DNA of 64,000 nt from Nostoc sp. S4 (lineage in GTDB: Bacteria > Cyanobacteriota > Cyanobacteriia > Cyanobacteriales > Nostocaceae). The notes below the pieces were generated by a model, which saw nothing but the letters and a program-made list of their open reading frames with translations, was not told the origin of the DNA and searched no databases. Shown in pieces: positions 44,012-54,366 of this stretch (position 1 is the stretch's first letter; each line of letters starts with the position of its first letter). The stretch is taken from the NCBI GenBank assembly GCA_029379225.1, contig JAQYWR010000041.1:1-64000 (forward strand), read 5' to 3'. The position numbers and the translations under genes are program-made.

Positions 44012-44209
44012 ATCTTCGTCTTAGCCTTAATCGATGGGCTGATAGAAAAAATTTATGTGACCTAGACTACAAAATAGATAATACTTGTGAAAAGTAACTG
44101 TCTTATAACTTTACGTTCGCTGGTGTAAGTGTTTGCTTAATATTGCAAGCTATAACTGTGAGGCGCGGCAGGTTGTAGACTGGCTACTAGATCGCATTCC
44201 CAACTAGAT

Positions 44210-44959
44210 ATGTCATTTACTTCTATACCCTCGCTGCGTGAACAACAACATCCCCTAATTCGTCAGCTAGCTGATTGTATTGAGGCAGCTTGGCATCAGC
44301 ACCTGGATCTATCGCCCTACCATTTGCCTGCTGAGTTGGGGTATGTGGAAGGTAGACTAGAAGGGGAAAAACTGACGATTGAAAACCGTTGCTATCAAAC
44401 GCCTCAGTTCCGAAAAATGCACTTGGAACTTGCAAAAATCGGAAATATGCTCGATATTTTGCATTGTGTGATGTTTCCCCGTCCAGAATACAACCTGCCG
44501 ATGTTTGGTTGTGATTTAGTGGGTGGTAGAGGTCAAATTAGCGCGGCGATCGCAGACCTTTCTCCCGTACATGTAGAAGGTACTTTACCAGAATCTTATA
44601 CTGCTGCGCTCACACAGTTAACAGTGCTTAACTTTTCCCAACCGCGCGAATTACCTGAATGGGGAAATATTTTTTCAGATTTTTGTATCTTTGTGCGCCC
44701 CACTTCCCCACAAGAAGAAACAATGTTTCTGTCTCGCGTGCGAGAATTTTTAGAAATTCATTGTACCCAAGCGATCGCCTCTAGTCCAGTTTCACTCGAA
44801 CAAGTTACACAAAATCTTGCCGGACAACACAACTACTGCACCAAACAGCAGCAAAATGACAAAACCCGCCGCGTACTAGAAAAAGCTTTTGGCCCAGCTT
44901 GGGCAGAACATTACATGACTACAGTTCTATTCGACCTTCCACAGGAGATTGCTAAATAG
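44210..44959 (+). CDS. pcyA: Phycocyanobilin:ferredoxin oxidoreductase
   Basis: [74 protein letters not shown]. Confidence 0.96.
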   Translation: MSFTSIPSLREQQHPLIRQLADCIEAAWHQHLDLSPYHLPAELGYVEGRLEGEKLTIENRCYQTPQFRKMHLELAKIGNMLDILHCVMFPRPEYNLPMFGCDLVGGRGQISAAIADLSPVHVEGTLPESYTAALTQLTVLNFSQPRELPEWGNIFSDFCIFVRPTSPQEETMFLSRVREFLEIHCTQAIASSPVSLEQVTQNLAGQHNYCTKQQQNDKTRRVLEKAFGPAWAEHYMTTVLFDLPQEIAK

Positions 44960-45604
44960 GCACAGGAGATGGGGGGTAGGGGAGCAGAGGAAAGGGGAAA
45001 TAGAGGTAATTTTCATTTTCCCCCCTGTCCCTCTGCCTACTTAACTATGCCCCATGTCAATGCCCTGATTCCCCATCTGTAGGCTCTGTTACGTTTTCTG
45101 GCAACTGATAAATGTAGAATTCATTCAACGAGAGTTTGATGGAGTCCCAAAATAGCAGCAGGGAGAGTACTAACACCAATTAGCTTTAACTACGTTACAG
45201 ATGATGACGCAAAGAATAATGTGTAGCAAAATTTTTGATAATTGGTATCAAGTATTTGAAACAAATGATTTTTGATCTTGTTTTTTAATTTTGTGAATAA
45301 CTGTAGTCCCACTAATTATGCTGTGGTAACTCAAACAGTTATTAGCAATCAAAATTTAAGTTGGTGATTTGAAACAATTAATTAGCTATCAGAAAATGTA
45401 AGAATTAGAATTCGGAATTAATAGGCTTGGATGACCGAACTTGATAAGCATAAAATCAAGCAGGTAGACAACCATTGATTTTTCAACTCTTCTAACTCCT
45501 GAATTCTTAATATTTACTGATTAGTTAATGTTAATAACTTTATCCTTGCGGTATGTGAATGTAGCAGTACAGTACCGCATCATAGTAGTTTTGAATTTTC
45601 AATA

Positions 45605-45630
45605 CAGAGGCGATATTTCGCGTCTCTATA
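45605..45630. repeat. Palindromic dispersed-type repeat (gaggcgat attt cgcgtctc)
   Basis: Inverted arms of the Nostoc-style gagacgcg palindrome class. Confidence 0.5.
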
Positions 45631-45895
45631 TCTGAATTCATACTGCGATTAGCGCCTAAAAGAGTGGTGGATTTCAATGCTCCACTATAAAGATTGCTGA
45701 ATTCAGAATTCTGAATTCTTTTTCAAATAGCCAGCTACAAGAGGGCATGATTTTGCAAGGCTTTAGTGTGAGTGTTGAGTGTGGATCGGGCAATGGATTT
45801 TAAGCCATATCGTTGTTTGTCCTAAGCGGCTGGCTATTGATTAAAAACCCATTTTTACTTACATCAGCACAATTCAGATAAACGGGCAACATACT

Positions 45896-47320
45896 ATGTC
45901 AAGGGTGACTGAGAAGCCAAAGCCAACTGAGCAGACGTTTAATCCCGAACAACCCAAGATTTGGTGGGGTATCGCTATAGCAGTCCCAATAGTAATTGCT
46001 GCTGGAGTATTAGGTACAGCTAAAATCGAGCAGCTAAAAAAACTAACAGTATCCGCACCCGTAATGCCATCTAGCAATATCGTTAGTGCTGTGGGACGTT
46101 TGGAACCGCGAGGCGAAGTTATTAAATTGTCTGCGCCCTCCTCAGGATTAGCACCATCGTCACGAATTCAACGGCTTCTAGTCAGAGAGGGTGAAAAGGT
46201 CAAACAAGGTCAAATTGTGGCAATTTTGGACAACCGCGATACCCAAATAGCCGCACTAGAAGAAGCAAAAGCCAAAGTCCAAGAATCCCGTGCAAATTTA
46301 GCGCAAGTCAGAGCTGGATCTCCCAGAGATATTCAAGCTCAGAGATCCGTTGTTGCTCGTCTACAAGCGCAGTTAGTTGGGGAAAAGGATGCTCAACAAG
46401 CAACGATCGCTCGGATTGCAGCTCAGTTAAGTGGTGACAAAATTGTTCAACAAGCAACAGTCAATCGCTTAGAAGCTGAACTCAGCGGACAAACAGAGGC
46501 TCTTAGAGCAACCTTGGCGCGTATCAAAGCCGAACAGCGCAATGCTCAAGTCGATGCTGGACGCTATGATTTTTTATACCGAGAAGGTGCGATTTCGCAG
46601 CAAGAACGTGATAGAAGACGCCTGAATGCGATTACAGCTAATCAGCAGGTTGCTGAAAGTCAAGCTACCTTGAAGCAGACATTGGCAACTCTACGACAGC
46701 AGCTTGCCGAGGCTAGAGCTAATCAAGTACAAAATTCAGCAACTTTGCAACAGCAGTTAATTGAAGCTAAAGTTAACCGTGACAAAACTGTAGCAACTTT
46801 GCAAAGACAAATCGATGAAGAAAAAGCTAAACTCAGCAGACTTTTGGATGTTAGTCCTACTGATGTACAAGTAGCACTAGCCCAAGTGAGTAATGCGATC
46901 GCTAATGTCAGAAAAGCCGAAGCAGAACTGAAATTGAGCTACGTTCAAGCACCAATTGCTGGAGAAATTTTAAAGATTTACGCTAAGTCAGGTGAAGCTA
47001 TAGGTACAAATGGCATTGCTGAACTTGGACAAACTAATCAAATGTTTGTAGTTGCGGAAGTTCCTGAAGATAGTATTAGCAAAGTGCGTCTCGGTCAAAA
47101 CGCCACTATCACCAGCGATAACGGAGCATTTAGTGACGAATTCAAAGGAACTGTCGCTGAAATTGGCAGAAAAATTGGCAAAAAAGACGTACTCAATACA
47201 GATCCAGCAGCAGATGTGGATGCCAGAGTCATAGAAGTGAAAATTGCTCTGTCTCCGGAAGATAGTCTGAAAGTTTCTGGTTTGACTAATGCAAAAGTTC
47301 TTGTAGAAATTAATAAATAA
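45896..47320 (+). CDS. devB: DevB-type ABC exporter membrane fusion protein
   Basis: GRLEPRGEVIKLSAPSS, RIQRLLVREGEKVKQGQIVAILDNRD, coiled coil, YVQAPIAGEILKIYAKSGEAIG; followed by DevC and DevA homologs. Confidence 0.88.
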   Translation: MSRVTEKPKPTEQTFNPEQPKIWWGIAIAVPIVIAAGVLGTAKIEQLKKLTVSAPVMPSSNIVSAVGRLEPRGEVIKLSAPSSGLAPSSRIQRLLVREGEKVKQGQIVAILDNRDTQIAALEEAKAKVQESRANLAQVRAGSPRDIQAQRSVVARLQAQLVGEKDAQQATIARIAAQLSGDKIVQQATVNRLEAELSGQTEALRATLARIKAEQRNAQVDAGRYDFLYREGAISQQERDRRRLNAITANQQVAESQATLKQTLATLRQQLAEARANQVQNSATLQQQLIEAKVNRDKTVATLQRQIDEEKAKLSRLLDVSPTDVQVALAQVSNAIANVRKAEAELKLSYVQAPIAGEILKIYAKSGEAIGTNGIAELGQTNQMFVVAEVPEDSISKVRLGQNATITSDNGAFSDEFKGTVAEIGRKIGKKDVLNTDPAADVDARVIEVKIALSPEDSLKVSGLTNAKVLVEINK

Positions 47321-47344
47321 ATTTTTCCAGATTAATCCTTAATA

Positions 47345-48502
47345 ATGGCTAAAAAAATCCCTCTGTCCTGGCTACAACTAACAAGAGAAAAAACTCGCCT
47401 AGCTGTGGCTTTGGCAGGAATTGCTTTTGCTGATATTTTGATGTTTATGCAGCTCGGATTTCGGGATGCTTTGTATTATAGTAACGTTCGATTTCATAGC
47501 AGTTTGCAGGGCGATATCGTTTTAATTAACAGTCAATCTAGCGCTGTTTTGGCTATGAGGAGCTTTTCTCAACGACGATTATATAAAGCTTTAGAGTTAC
47601 CAACCGTCCAATCAGTACATCCTATATATTTAGATTATACAACCTGGAAGAATCCGATAACAGGTCGCCCTCGTAGTATCCTGATATTTGGCATGAATCC
47701 AGAAACTAACTTGCTCGATTTGCCTGGAGTTCAGGAAAATTTACACAAACTTGAACTACCAGATGTAGTTTTATTTGACCGTTCTTCTAGAGTCGAGTAT
47801 GGACCAATTGCTGCTAATTATGACCAAGGCAAGACGGTGACAGCAGAAGTACGAAGGCGGCGAATGAAAGTAGTAGGACTATTTACATTAGGTGCATCAT
47901 TTGGTGCAGATGGAAACTTAATTACTAGTGATATTAACTTTTTACGGATATTCAATAATCGTCAGAAAGGATTAATTGATATTGGGTTAATTAGATTGAA
48001 ACCGGGAGCAAATGCTAATACTGTTGCTGAGGAATTAAAAAAGTATTTACCTAAAGAAGAGGTAAATGTTTTAACTAAACAAGAATTTATTGACTTTGAG
48101 CGAAATTACTGGGCAAGTAGTACAGCTATCGGATTTATTTTCACACTGGGAACTATCATGGGTTTTATTGTCGGAACTGTAATTGTTTATCAAATCCTTT
48201 ATACAGAAGTTTCAGATCACTTAGCTGAGTACGCCACCCTCAAAGCCATAGGTTATACACATAACTATTTATTGAAAATTATTCTCCAAGAGGCTTTCCT
48301 ACTAGCAGTTTTAGGATATTTACCTGGAATAACTTTCGCTTTATTTATGTATCAAAGTGCAAGAAATGCAACACTTTTACCAGTATTTATGAGTTTTGAC
48401 CGTGCCACAAATGTGTTGATTTTGACTATAATTATGTGCTTTGTCTCTGGTGCGATCGCAGTCCGAAAATTACGTTCTGCCGATCCAGCAGATATTTTTT
48501 AA
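47345..48502 (+). CDS. devC: DevC-type ABC exporter permease
   Basis: MAKKIPLSWLQLTREKTRLAVALAGIAFADILMFMQLGFRDALY; FtsX-like C-terminus. Confidence 0.9.
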   Translation: MAKKIPLSWLQLTREKTRLAVALAGIAFADILMFMQLGFRDALYYSNVRFHSSLQGDIVLINSQSSAVLAMRSFSQRRLYKALELPTVQSVHPIYLDYTTWKNPITGRPRSILIFGMNPETNLLDLPGVQENLHKLELPDVVLFDRSSRVEYGPIAANYDQGKTVTAEVRRRRMKVVGLFTLGASFGADGNLITSDINFLRIFNNRQKGLIDIGLIRLKPGANANTVAEELKKYLPKEEVNVLTKQEFIDFERNYWASSTAIGFIFTLGTIMGFIVGTVIVYQILYTEVSDHLAEYATLKAIGYTHNYLLKIILQEAFLLAVLGYLPGITFALFMYQSARNATLLPVFMSFDRATNVLILTIIMCFVSGAIAVRKLRSADPADIF

Positions 48503-48584
48503 TCAAGTAATAATTAAGCAGCCCTAATTCTTAGCAATCAATACAGTTAAGTCTGAGAAATGTTAACTCATAGCTTACAAATTT

Positions 48585-49295
48585 ATGAAGAGACAAGAAC
48601 CTGTAATTGCCATTAAAAACCTGAATCATTACTATGGCAAAGGCGCACTGAGAAAACAAATTTTATTTGACATCAACCTAGAAATCTATCCTAGTGAAAT
48701 TGTAATTATGACCGGGCCATCAGGTTCAGGTAAAACCACATTATTGAGCTTGATTGGTGGTTTGCGATCTGTACAAGAGGGAAGTTTGAAATTTTTAGGT
48801 GAAGAACTGTATGGTGTCAGTCAGAACAAACAAGTTCAGATGCGACGTAACATTGGTTATATTTTCCAAGCTCATAATTTGCTAGGGTTTTTGACTGCCA
48901 AGCAAAACGTACAAATGGCAGTAGAATTAAACGATCGCATTTCTCAAACAGAAGCAGTAGCTAAATCAGAAATGATGTTGCGGGCTGTTGGTTTAGAAGA
49001 AAGAATTAATTATTACCCAGACAATCTTTCTGGTGGTCAAAAACAAAGAATTGCGATCGCTCGCGCCTTAGTGAATCGTCCTCCTCTAGTCCTAGCAGAT
49101 GAACCAACAGCCGCATTAGATAAACAATCAGGACGCGATGTTGTAGAAATAATGCAGAGCCTAGCTAAAAATCAGGGAACTACTATCTTATTAGTCACAC
49201 ATGACAACCGCATTTTAGACATCGCCGATCGCATCGTAGAAATGGAAGATGGTCTATTAACACGTAATTCTTCAAATACATTTATTCAGTCATAA
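48585..49295 (+). CDS. devA: DevA-type ABC exporter ATP-binding protein
   Basis: IKNLNHYYGKGALRKQILFDINLEIYPSEIVIMTGPSGSGKTTLLSLIGGLRSVQEGSL, LSGGQKQRIAIARAL. Confidence 0.92.
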   Translation: MKRQEPVIAIKNLNHYYGKGALRKQILFDINLEIYPSEIVIMTGPSGSGKTTLLSLIGGLRSVQEGSLKFLGEELYGVSQNKQVQMRRNIGYIFQAHNLLGFLTAKQNVQMAVELNDRISQTEAVAKSEMMLRAVGLEERINYYPDNLSGGQKQRIAIARALVNRPPLVLADEPTAALDKQSGRDVVEIMQSLAKNQGTTILLVTHDNRILDIADRIVEMEDGLLTRNSSNTFIQS

Positions 49296-49299
49296 TTTT

Positions 49300-49378
49300 G
49301 GTGTCATTTGTCTTTTGTTCTTTGTCATTTGTCCTTTGTCCTTTGCAAATAACTAATAACTAATAACTGATGACTAAT
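49300..49378. repeat. Heptanucleotide short tandem repeats (TTTGTC- and AATAACT-type)
   Basis: gtcatttgtcttttgttctttgtcatttgtcctttgtcctttg, then aactaataactaataactgatgactaatgac. Confidence 0.8.
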
Positions 49379-49392
49379 GACAATCACAATTA

Positions 49393-50211
49393 TTATTTAG
49401 TTGAACCTGATTTTTTTATTCCAGGTTGGTTTGGCGGAGTTAGAGCATTTGGTTGGCGACTAGTGCGAAAAGTCACATTCACGCCTTCATTTGATTGCTC
49501 TAGCACCAATAAAGGTGTAGGCTTAGCCTTTTGATCCCAATGCATAGTGGCAATCCGACCTTGAATTGTTGGTTGCCAACTATCTTCATCTTCTATAGGA
49601 CTTAAATAAGTTTCTATACAGTCAATAATTTGACTAATAGTTGCAGAAGTTGCTTGTGTTGGTAACTTCATTAAACGGACTTGAATACGAAACAGTACAC
49701 GCCTAGCAGAGTTTGATGGAGTACCAGTTTCATATTCTACATCAAAAATTTCATCCACCTGCCGACCGGCACTGTTAGCAATTCCAACTGTTCCCTGTTG
49801 GGATTGATTTGGACGCAGAGCTTGAGAAATTTTATCTTTGACTTTAATCTTTACTTGATTAAGAATTGCAAAGTGAAACACTTCCTCTGACATCCGCATT
49901 CGCAGATAATCTAGGTTAAAATCCCGTGAGTTGACTAAATCGGGATTAGTCTCCATTTTGCGAATTGTTTCTAGGGCGAGCTTAAATTTTTTTTCTAATT
50001 CTCGCGTGCGAAATTGTTCAAACTTAAGTTTTTTTTCCAGTTGATTTATCTGGAGCTTACTATACACAATCAAAGCAATCACTACTAAAGCCAGTCCTCC
50101 AGAGGTTATCACCAAAAATGGTGGTGTTTGAGGATTACTCGCTGGCACTTCTTGGGATGCCTTTTTAGTCTTTGTCCCGGAGGATTGGGCAAGAAACATC
50201 GAAGTGGGCAT
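49393..50211 (-). CDS. Conserved cyanobacterial hypothetical protein with N-terminal TM and coiled coil
   Basis: 272-aa ORF; TM PFLVITSGGLALVVIALIVYS, then charged helical region. Confidence 0.6.
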   Translation of the reverse strand: MPTSMFLAQSSGTKTKKASQEVPASNPQTPPFLVITSGGLALVVIALIVYSKLQINQLEKKLKFEQFRTRELEKKFKLALETIRKMETNPDLVNSRDFNLDYLRMRMSEEVFHFAILNQVKIKVKDKISQALRPNQSQQGTVGIANSAGRQVDEIFDVEYETGTPSNSARRVLFRIQVRLMKLPTQATSATISQIIDCIETYLSPIEDEDSWQPTIQGRIATMHWDQKAKPTPLLVLEQSNEGVNVTFRTSRQPNALTPPNQPGIKKSGSTK

Positions 50212-50316
50212 GGTTGGGAAACTGAAAAACTTGACTCCTAATGTTTAGGATGCCCAAATCTTTAAGACCATCTTGCTGTATGATTAATATTTTTTACAGC
50301 TTTTTATAAACTGCAT

Positions 50317-51114
50317 ATGTCAAAACATCTGAGCCTCACTGCCGTGTCTGAGGTTTCATCTAGTTGTCTGGCTAATATTCGTCTGATTGCCACAGATATG
50401 GATGGCACGCTGACTAGACGAGGAAAATTTACTCCTGCACTGCTGCAAGCTTTAGAGAATTTAGCAGCAGCTAACATTAAGGTACTGATTGTCACAGGAC
50501 GTTCTGCTGGGTGGGTGAGTGGATTGAGTAGTTTGATGCCAGTGGCAGGTGCTATGGCAGAAAATGGCGGTTTGTACTTTGGGACTGGGAACCAGAAACC
50601 AATAGTCTTAACACCGATTTCCGATTTAGCTGAGCATCGCCAGCACTTGGCTGCGACTTTTGAAAAGTTAAAAACTCAATTTCCCCAAATCCAAGAATCT
50701 GCTGATAACTGCTTCCGCATCACCGATTGGACTTTTGACGTAGCTACTTTGAATCAAGATGAACTCCAAACCCTAGATCGTCTCTGTCAACAAATGGGTT
50801 GGGGATTTACCTACAGTAACGTGCAGTGTCACATTAAACCCCAAGGACAAGATAAAGCCGTAGGATTATTAGAGGTATTGCGCGAATACTTGCCTGATTA
50901 CTTACCAGAACAAATTCTCACCGTAGGCGATAGTCCCAATGATGAAAGTTTATTCAATCGCCGTTATTTTCCAGTTTCTGTAGGCGTGGCAAACGTGCTG
51001 GAATATGTAGATAAGTTACAAAATCAGCCTGCTTATATTACTGCTGCTGCCGAAGTCGAAGGATTCTGTGAGTTATCTAGTTACATTTTACAAAGCTTGC
51101 CTATCCCAAATTAG
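50317..51114 (+). CDS. HAD-family hydrolase (HAD-IIB, Cof-like)
   Basis: LIATDMDGTLTRRGKFTPALLQAL, TVGDSPNDESLFN. Confidence 0.88.
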   Translation: MSKHLSLTAVSEVSSSCLANIRLIATDMDGTLTRRGKFTPALLQALENLAAANIKVLIVTGRSAGWVSGLSSLMPVAGAMAENGGLYFGTGNQKPIVLTPISDLAEHRQHLAATFEKLKTQFPQIQESADNCFRITDWTFDVATLNQDELQTLDRLCQQMGWGFTYSNVQCHIKPQGQDKAVGLLEVLREYLPDYLPEQILTVGDSPNDESLFNRRYFPVSVGVANVLEYVDKLQNQPAYITAAAEVEGFCELSSYILQSLPIPN

Positions 51115-51164
51115 AGACAATCATACTTGCTCTAAAATAATCTTGTAGCACTGATTTTACAACC

Positions 51165-51923
51165 ATGACAGCTATACCTGTTGGTGTCGAATCAGAAATT
51201 TTCTACCCCAGTGCTGATGGTCAACCGGTGGCAGAAACTTACGACCACCTTTATGCTTTGCTAACTACCCTAGAAGTACTCAAACAGTATTTGGCAGATC
51301 GTCAGGCAACAGTATTAGCAAATCAGTTTCTTTACTATGCACAAGGTTTTCCCAAGTTACGGGTAGCTCCAGATGTGATGGTGATTTTTGATGTTGCATC
51401 CGGCGGTCGGGATAACTATAAAATTTGGGAAGAGGGTCAAGTACCAACAGTGATTTTTGAAATGACATCCTTTGGTACTAAAGGACAGGACGAAATCTTC
51501 AAAAAGACGCTTTATGAGCAGTTGGGTGTTAAAGAATACTGGCTATTTGACCCGAAAGTCGAGTGGGTAGAACAACAGTTACGCGGCTATCGACTGCGGG
51601 GAGAAATCTACGAATCTATAGAAGATGGACGCAGTGAACCACTACAACTGCGTTTAGTGATTGAAGGAAAGCTAATTGCGTTTTATCGAGAGGATACAGG
51701 GGAAAAATTATTAATTGCCGATGAATTGGTAGAAGCTTTACAGCAGGAAGTTTTAGCAAGGCAACAAGCAGAAGAACGTGCAGAAGTTGAAAGCCAACGT
51801 GCAGAAGTTGAACGTCAACGCGCAGAAGTTGAACACCAACGCGCAGAACAAGCACAATTGCAGATTGAGCAATTAAAGGCAAAGTTGCGATCGCTCAATG
51901 TAGACCCTGATACTATTGAGTAA
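51165..51923 (+). CDS. Uma2-family (DUF820) putative PD-(D/E)XK nuclease
   Basis: PKLRVAPDVMVIFDV...VPTVIFEMTSFGTKGQDEIFKKTLYEQLGVKEYWLFDP; coiled-coil repeat tail. Confidence 0.88.
   Translation: MTAIPVGVESEIFYPSADGQPVAETYDHLYALLTTLEVLKQYLADRQATVLANQFLYYAQGFPKLRVAPDVMVIFDVASGGRDNYKIWEEGQVPTVIFEMTSFGTKGQDEIFKKTLYEQLGVKEYWLFDPKVEWVEQQLRGYRLRGEIYESIEDGRSEPLQLRLVIEGKLIAFYREDTGEKLLIADELVEALQQEVLARQQAEERAEVESQRAEVERQRAEVEHQRAEQAQLQIEQLKAKLRSLNVDPDTIE
51777..51854. repeat. 21-bp tandem repeat within the Uma2 coding region
   Basis: cgtgcagaagttgaaagccaa / cgtgcagaagttgaacgtcaa / cgcgcagaagttgaacaccaa / cgcgcagaa...; encodes RAEVExQ units. Confidence 0.85.
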
Positions 51924-52163
51924 ATTTTTTGTAACATTAATTACGAATTGCGAATTACGAATTATTATCAAGTCAAATTTATTACTTTAGACATATTAAA
52001 ATAAATGGATGTCTAGCATGTTTCAATCTATCACCTAGAAACGTTAAGTGAGTAACCGATACTTCAAAAAAGAGAGGTTAGGGCTTATTTCTAACTTCCA
52101 CCAGAAAGTACAAAACCAAATATAGAGTCAATAATTTACCTTTAAGTATTGAGGTATAAAACC

Positions 52164-52331
52164 ATGCAAGAAATTGAAAGATTTTTTAGTAACTTATTCA
52201 GTAGTATAGTCAACCGCTTTAAATATTCTGCAATGGACGCTACTGAGCGAAAAATTAAAGAAACCGTTGACCAACAGGTTGAACAACATCGACAAAGATC
52301 CAAGCCTAAGGATCGAGAAGACGCTCAGTAG
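52164..52331 (+). CDS. Small hypothetical protein
   Basis: MQEIERFFSNLFSSIVNRFKYSAMDATERKIKETVDQQVEQHRQRSKPKDREDAQ; terminator-like hairpin about 100 bp downstream. Confidence 0.45.
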   Translation: MQEIERFFSNLFSSIVNRFKYSAMDATERKIKETVDQQVEQHRQRSKPKDREDAQ

Positions 52332-52432
52332 AGAAATTTTTTGATGGGAAATTTAAATCAGCCAACATTGGTAACTGTTAAAATCAGTCTGTTAAACGGT
52401 AATACCATTGGTAAAAATTTTTACTAAAAGCA

Positions 52433-52473
52433 TAGCGCTTCCCAATTGTTGAGTGGGCAGCGCTATTTTTAGA
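52433..52473 (+). terminator. Terminator-like hairpin (tagcgcttccca...tgggcagcgctattttta)
   Basis: Perfect AGCGCT/AGCGCT arms with inner TCCCA/TGGG pairing, followed by a T run. Confidence 0.65.
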
Positions 52474-52694
52474 TCTTACTCTCTCACAGGTATTATATTC
52501 AGTAATCTTTATATTGCTACTAAGAAAAAATCAGATAAGTAAGCGGACATAATAAAATGTAAAATCCAAACTAACGAAACCTTATACTGTTGAGGGTTTT
52601 ACCTTCTGCCTCCAGCAAGAACTGCCTTCTACTTACAAACTAAAGTAGATAGAACAATACCGTAAAACAGCCTTATAATTACCAGTACTAATTT

Positions 52695-54359
52695 ATGCAA
52701 ACATTGCTAAACAACCGCTATCGAGTTATTCGGACTTTAGGAAGCGGTGGGTTTGGTGAGACTTTCTTAGCGGAAGATACGCAAATGCCTTCCAACCGGC
52801 GTTGTGTAATTAAGCAGCTAAGACCAATTCAAAATAACCCGCAGATTTATCAGTTGGTGCAAGAAAGATTCCAACGAGAAGCAGCAATTTTAGAAGACTT
52901 AGGCGGTATAAGTAACCAAATTCCCACCTTATATGCTTACTTCCAATCAGATGGACAATTCTACTTGGTTCAAGAGTGGATAGAAGGTGATACCTTAACA
53001 GCGAAAGTCCACGAACAAGGGTTATTGAGTGAGAGTGCCGTTAGAGAAATATTAATACATTTATTACCAGTACTAGAACAAGTACACAATCACCGGATTG
53101 TGCATCGAGATATCAAGCCAGATAACATCATTTTGCGTCATCGAGACCATAAGGCGGTACTGATTGATTTCGGTGCTGTCCGCGAATCAATGGGAACAGT
53201 GGTGAATTCCCAAGGGTTACCTACAAGTTCGATTGTGATTGGTACGCCGGGATATATGCCAAGCGAACAAGCCGCAGGTAGACCAGTTTATTCGAGTGAT
53301 TTATATAGTTTAGGAATTACAGCAATTTATCTTCTTACGGGAAAACAGCCACATGAATTGGAGACAGATTCGCGTAGTGGAGAAATTATTTGGCACAGAT
53401 ATGCTTTGAGTGTTAGTCCTACATTAGCAGGAGTCATAGATCGAGCGATCGCCTATCATCCACGCGATCGCTTTGCCACAGCCAGAGAAATGTTTGACGC
53501 TTTACAATTTGGGTCAGTTCCTCCAACAGTACCTTACAATCAACCGCTAGTTCCGCCAACAACACCTTATAACCAACCACCAGTTCCGCCAACAGCACCT
53601 TACAATCAACCGCCAGTAGTGAGGGTACAGCCTCATGCAACATTACAAAATACGGTTGCTGTTAGTCCAGGTTCTTCCAGTCAACCTAGCAATCAAAGTA
53701 GTGGACACAAGGGAATCCTTCTGGGTAGTTTAATTGCTGGTGGTTTGATTGCTACTTCTATAGTTGTTGGTTTTGCTCTCAATAGACCAAATCAATCAGT
53801 AGTACAGTCAAACGTTTCATCGGAATCTACCCCAACTCCCAACGAACAGTCAACCATCTCATCGGAATCTAGCCCAACTCCCAAAGAACCACAGAATACG
53901 CCCTCACCTACACAATCTCCAATTTTCAGTACTTCCGAACCCCAAGATAATACACCAGTGCGATCGCAATTGCCTAGCGCTACCCAATCTCCTCAAACTC
54001 CCTTATCAACCCAGCCACAAATCAATAGACCTTCACCTGAAGAAGCGGTGCAAAATTATTATGCAACTATTAATCAGGGTCAGTATCAAGCTGGATGGAA
54101 TCAGCTATCTCCTAGCTACCAAAATAATCGACGACTTCACCCAAATGGTTATCTTTCTTATATTGACTGGTGGGGCGGAAAGGTTCAAAGCGTAGATGTA
54201 GAACAAGTTAGTTTAGTAGAAGCAAATACAGAATTAGCTACGGTTGATGCTCAGTTTAAATACGTGATGAAAACTGGCAAAATAGTTCCTGGTTCTGTAC
54301 GCTTTTTTCTTTTATGGGATGCCCAAAATAACAGGTGGGTTGTTAGTGATACCAAGTAG
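52695..54359 (+). CDS. Serine/threonine protein kinase (PknB-like) with TM and C-terminal extracytoplasmic domain
   Basis: LGSGGFGETFLAED, VIKQL, HRDIKPDNIILR, DFGAVRES, GTPGYMPSEQ; TM GILLGSLIAGGLIATSIVVGFAL. Confidence 0.93.
   Translation: MQTLLNNRYRVIRTLGSGGFGETFLAEDTQMPSNRRCVIKQLRPIQNNPQIYQLVQERFQREAAILEDLGGISNQIPTLYAYFQSDGQFYLVQEWIEGDTLTAKVHEQGLLSESAVREILIHLLPVLEQVHNHRIVHRDIKPDNIILRHRDHKAVLIDFGAVRESMGTVVNSQGLPTSSIVIGTPGYMPSEQAAGRPVYSSDLYSLGITAIYLLTGKQPHELETDSRSGEIIWHRYALSVSPTLAGVIDRAIAYHPRDRFATAREMFDALQFGSVPPTVPYNQPLVPPTTPYNQPPVPPTAPYNQPPVVRVQPHATLQNTVAVSPGSSSQPSNQSSGHKGILLGSLIAGGLIATSIVVGFALNRPNQSVVQSNVSSESTPTPNEQSTISSESSPTPKEPQNTPSPTQSPIFSTSEPQDNTPVRSQLPSATQSPQTPLSTQPQINRPSPEEAVQNYYATINQGQYQAGWNQLSPSYQNNRRLHPNGYLSYIDWWGGKVQSVDVEQVSLVEANTELATVDAQFKYVMKTGKIVPGSVRFFLLWDAQNNRWVVSDTK
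53520..53618. repeat. 33-bp tandem repeat (3 units) in STPK linker
   Basis: cctccaacagtaccttacaatcaaccgctagtt / ccgccaacaacaccttataaccaaccaccagtt / ccgccaacagcaccttacaatcaaccgccagta; encodes PPTxPYNQPxV. Confidence 0.85.
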
Positions 54360-54366
54360 TTGACTT

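Noticed and set aside
49300-49378. Possible CRISPR-like repeat array
   Set aside because: Units are 7-bp tandem repeats without unique spacers; STRR-type, not CRISPR.
51777-51854. Possible CRISPR or mobile repeat
   Set aside because: 21-bp units are in frame and encode a coiled coil.
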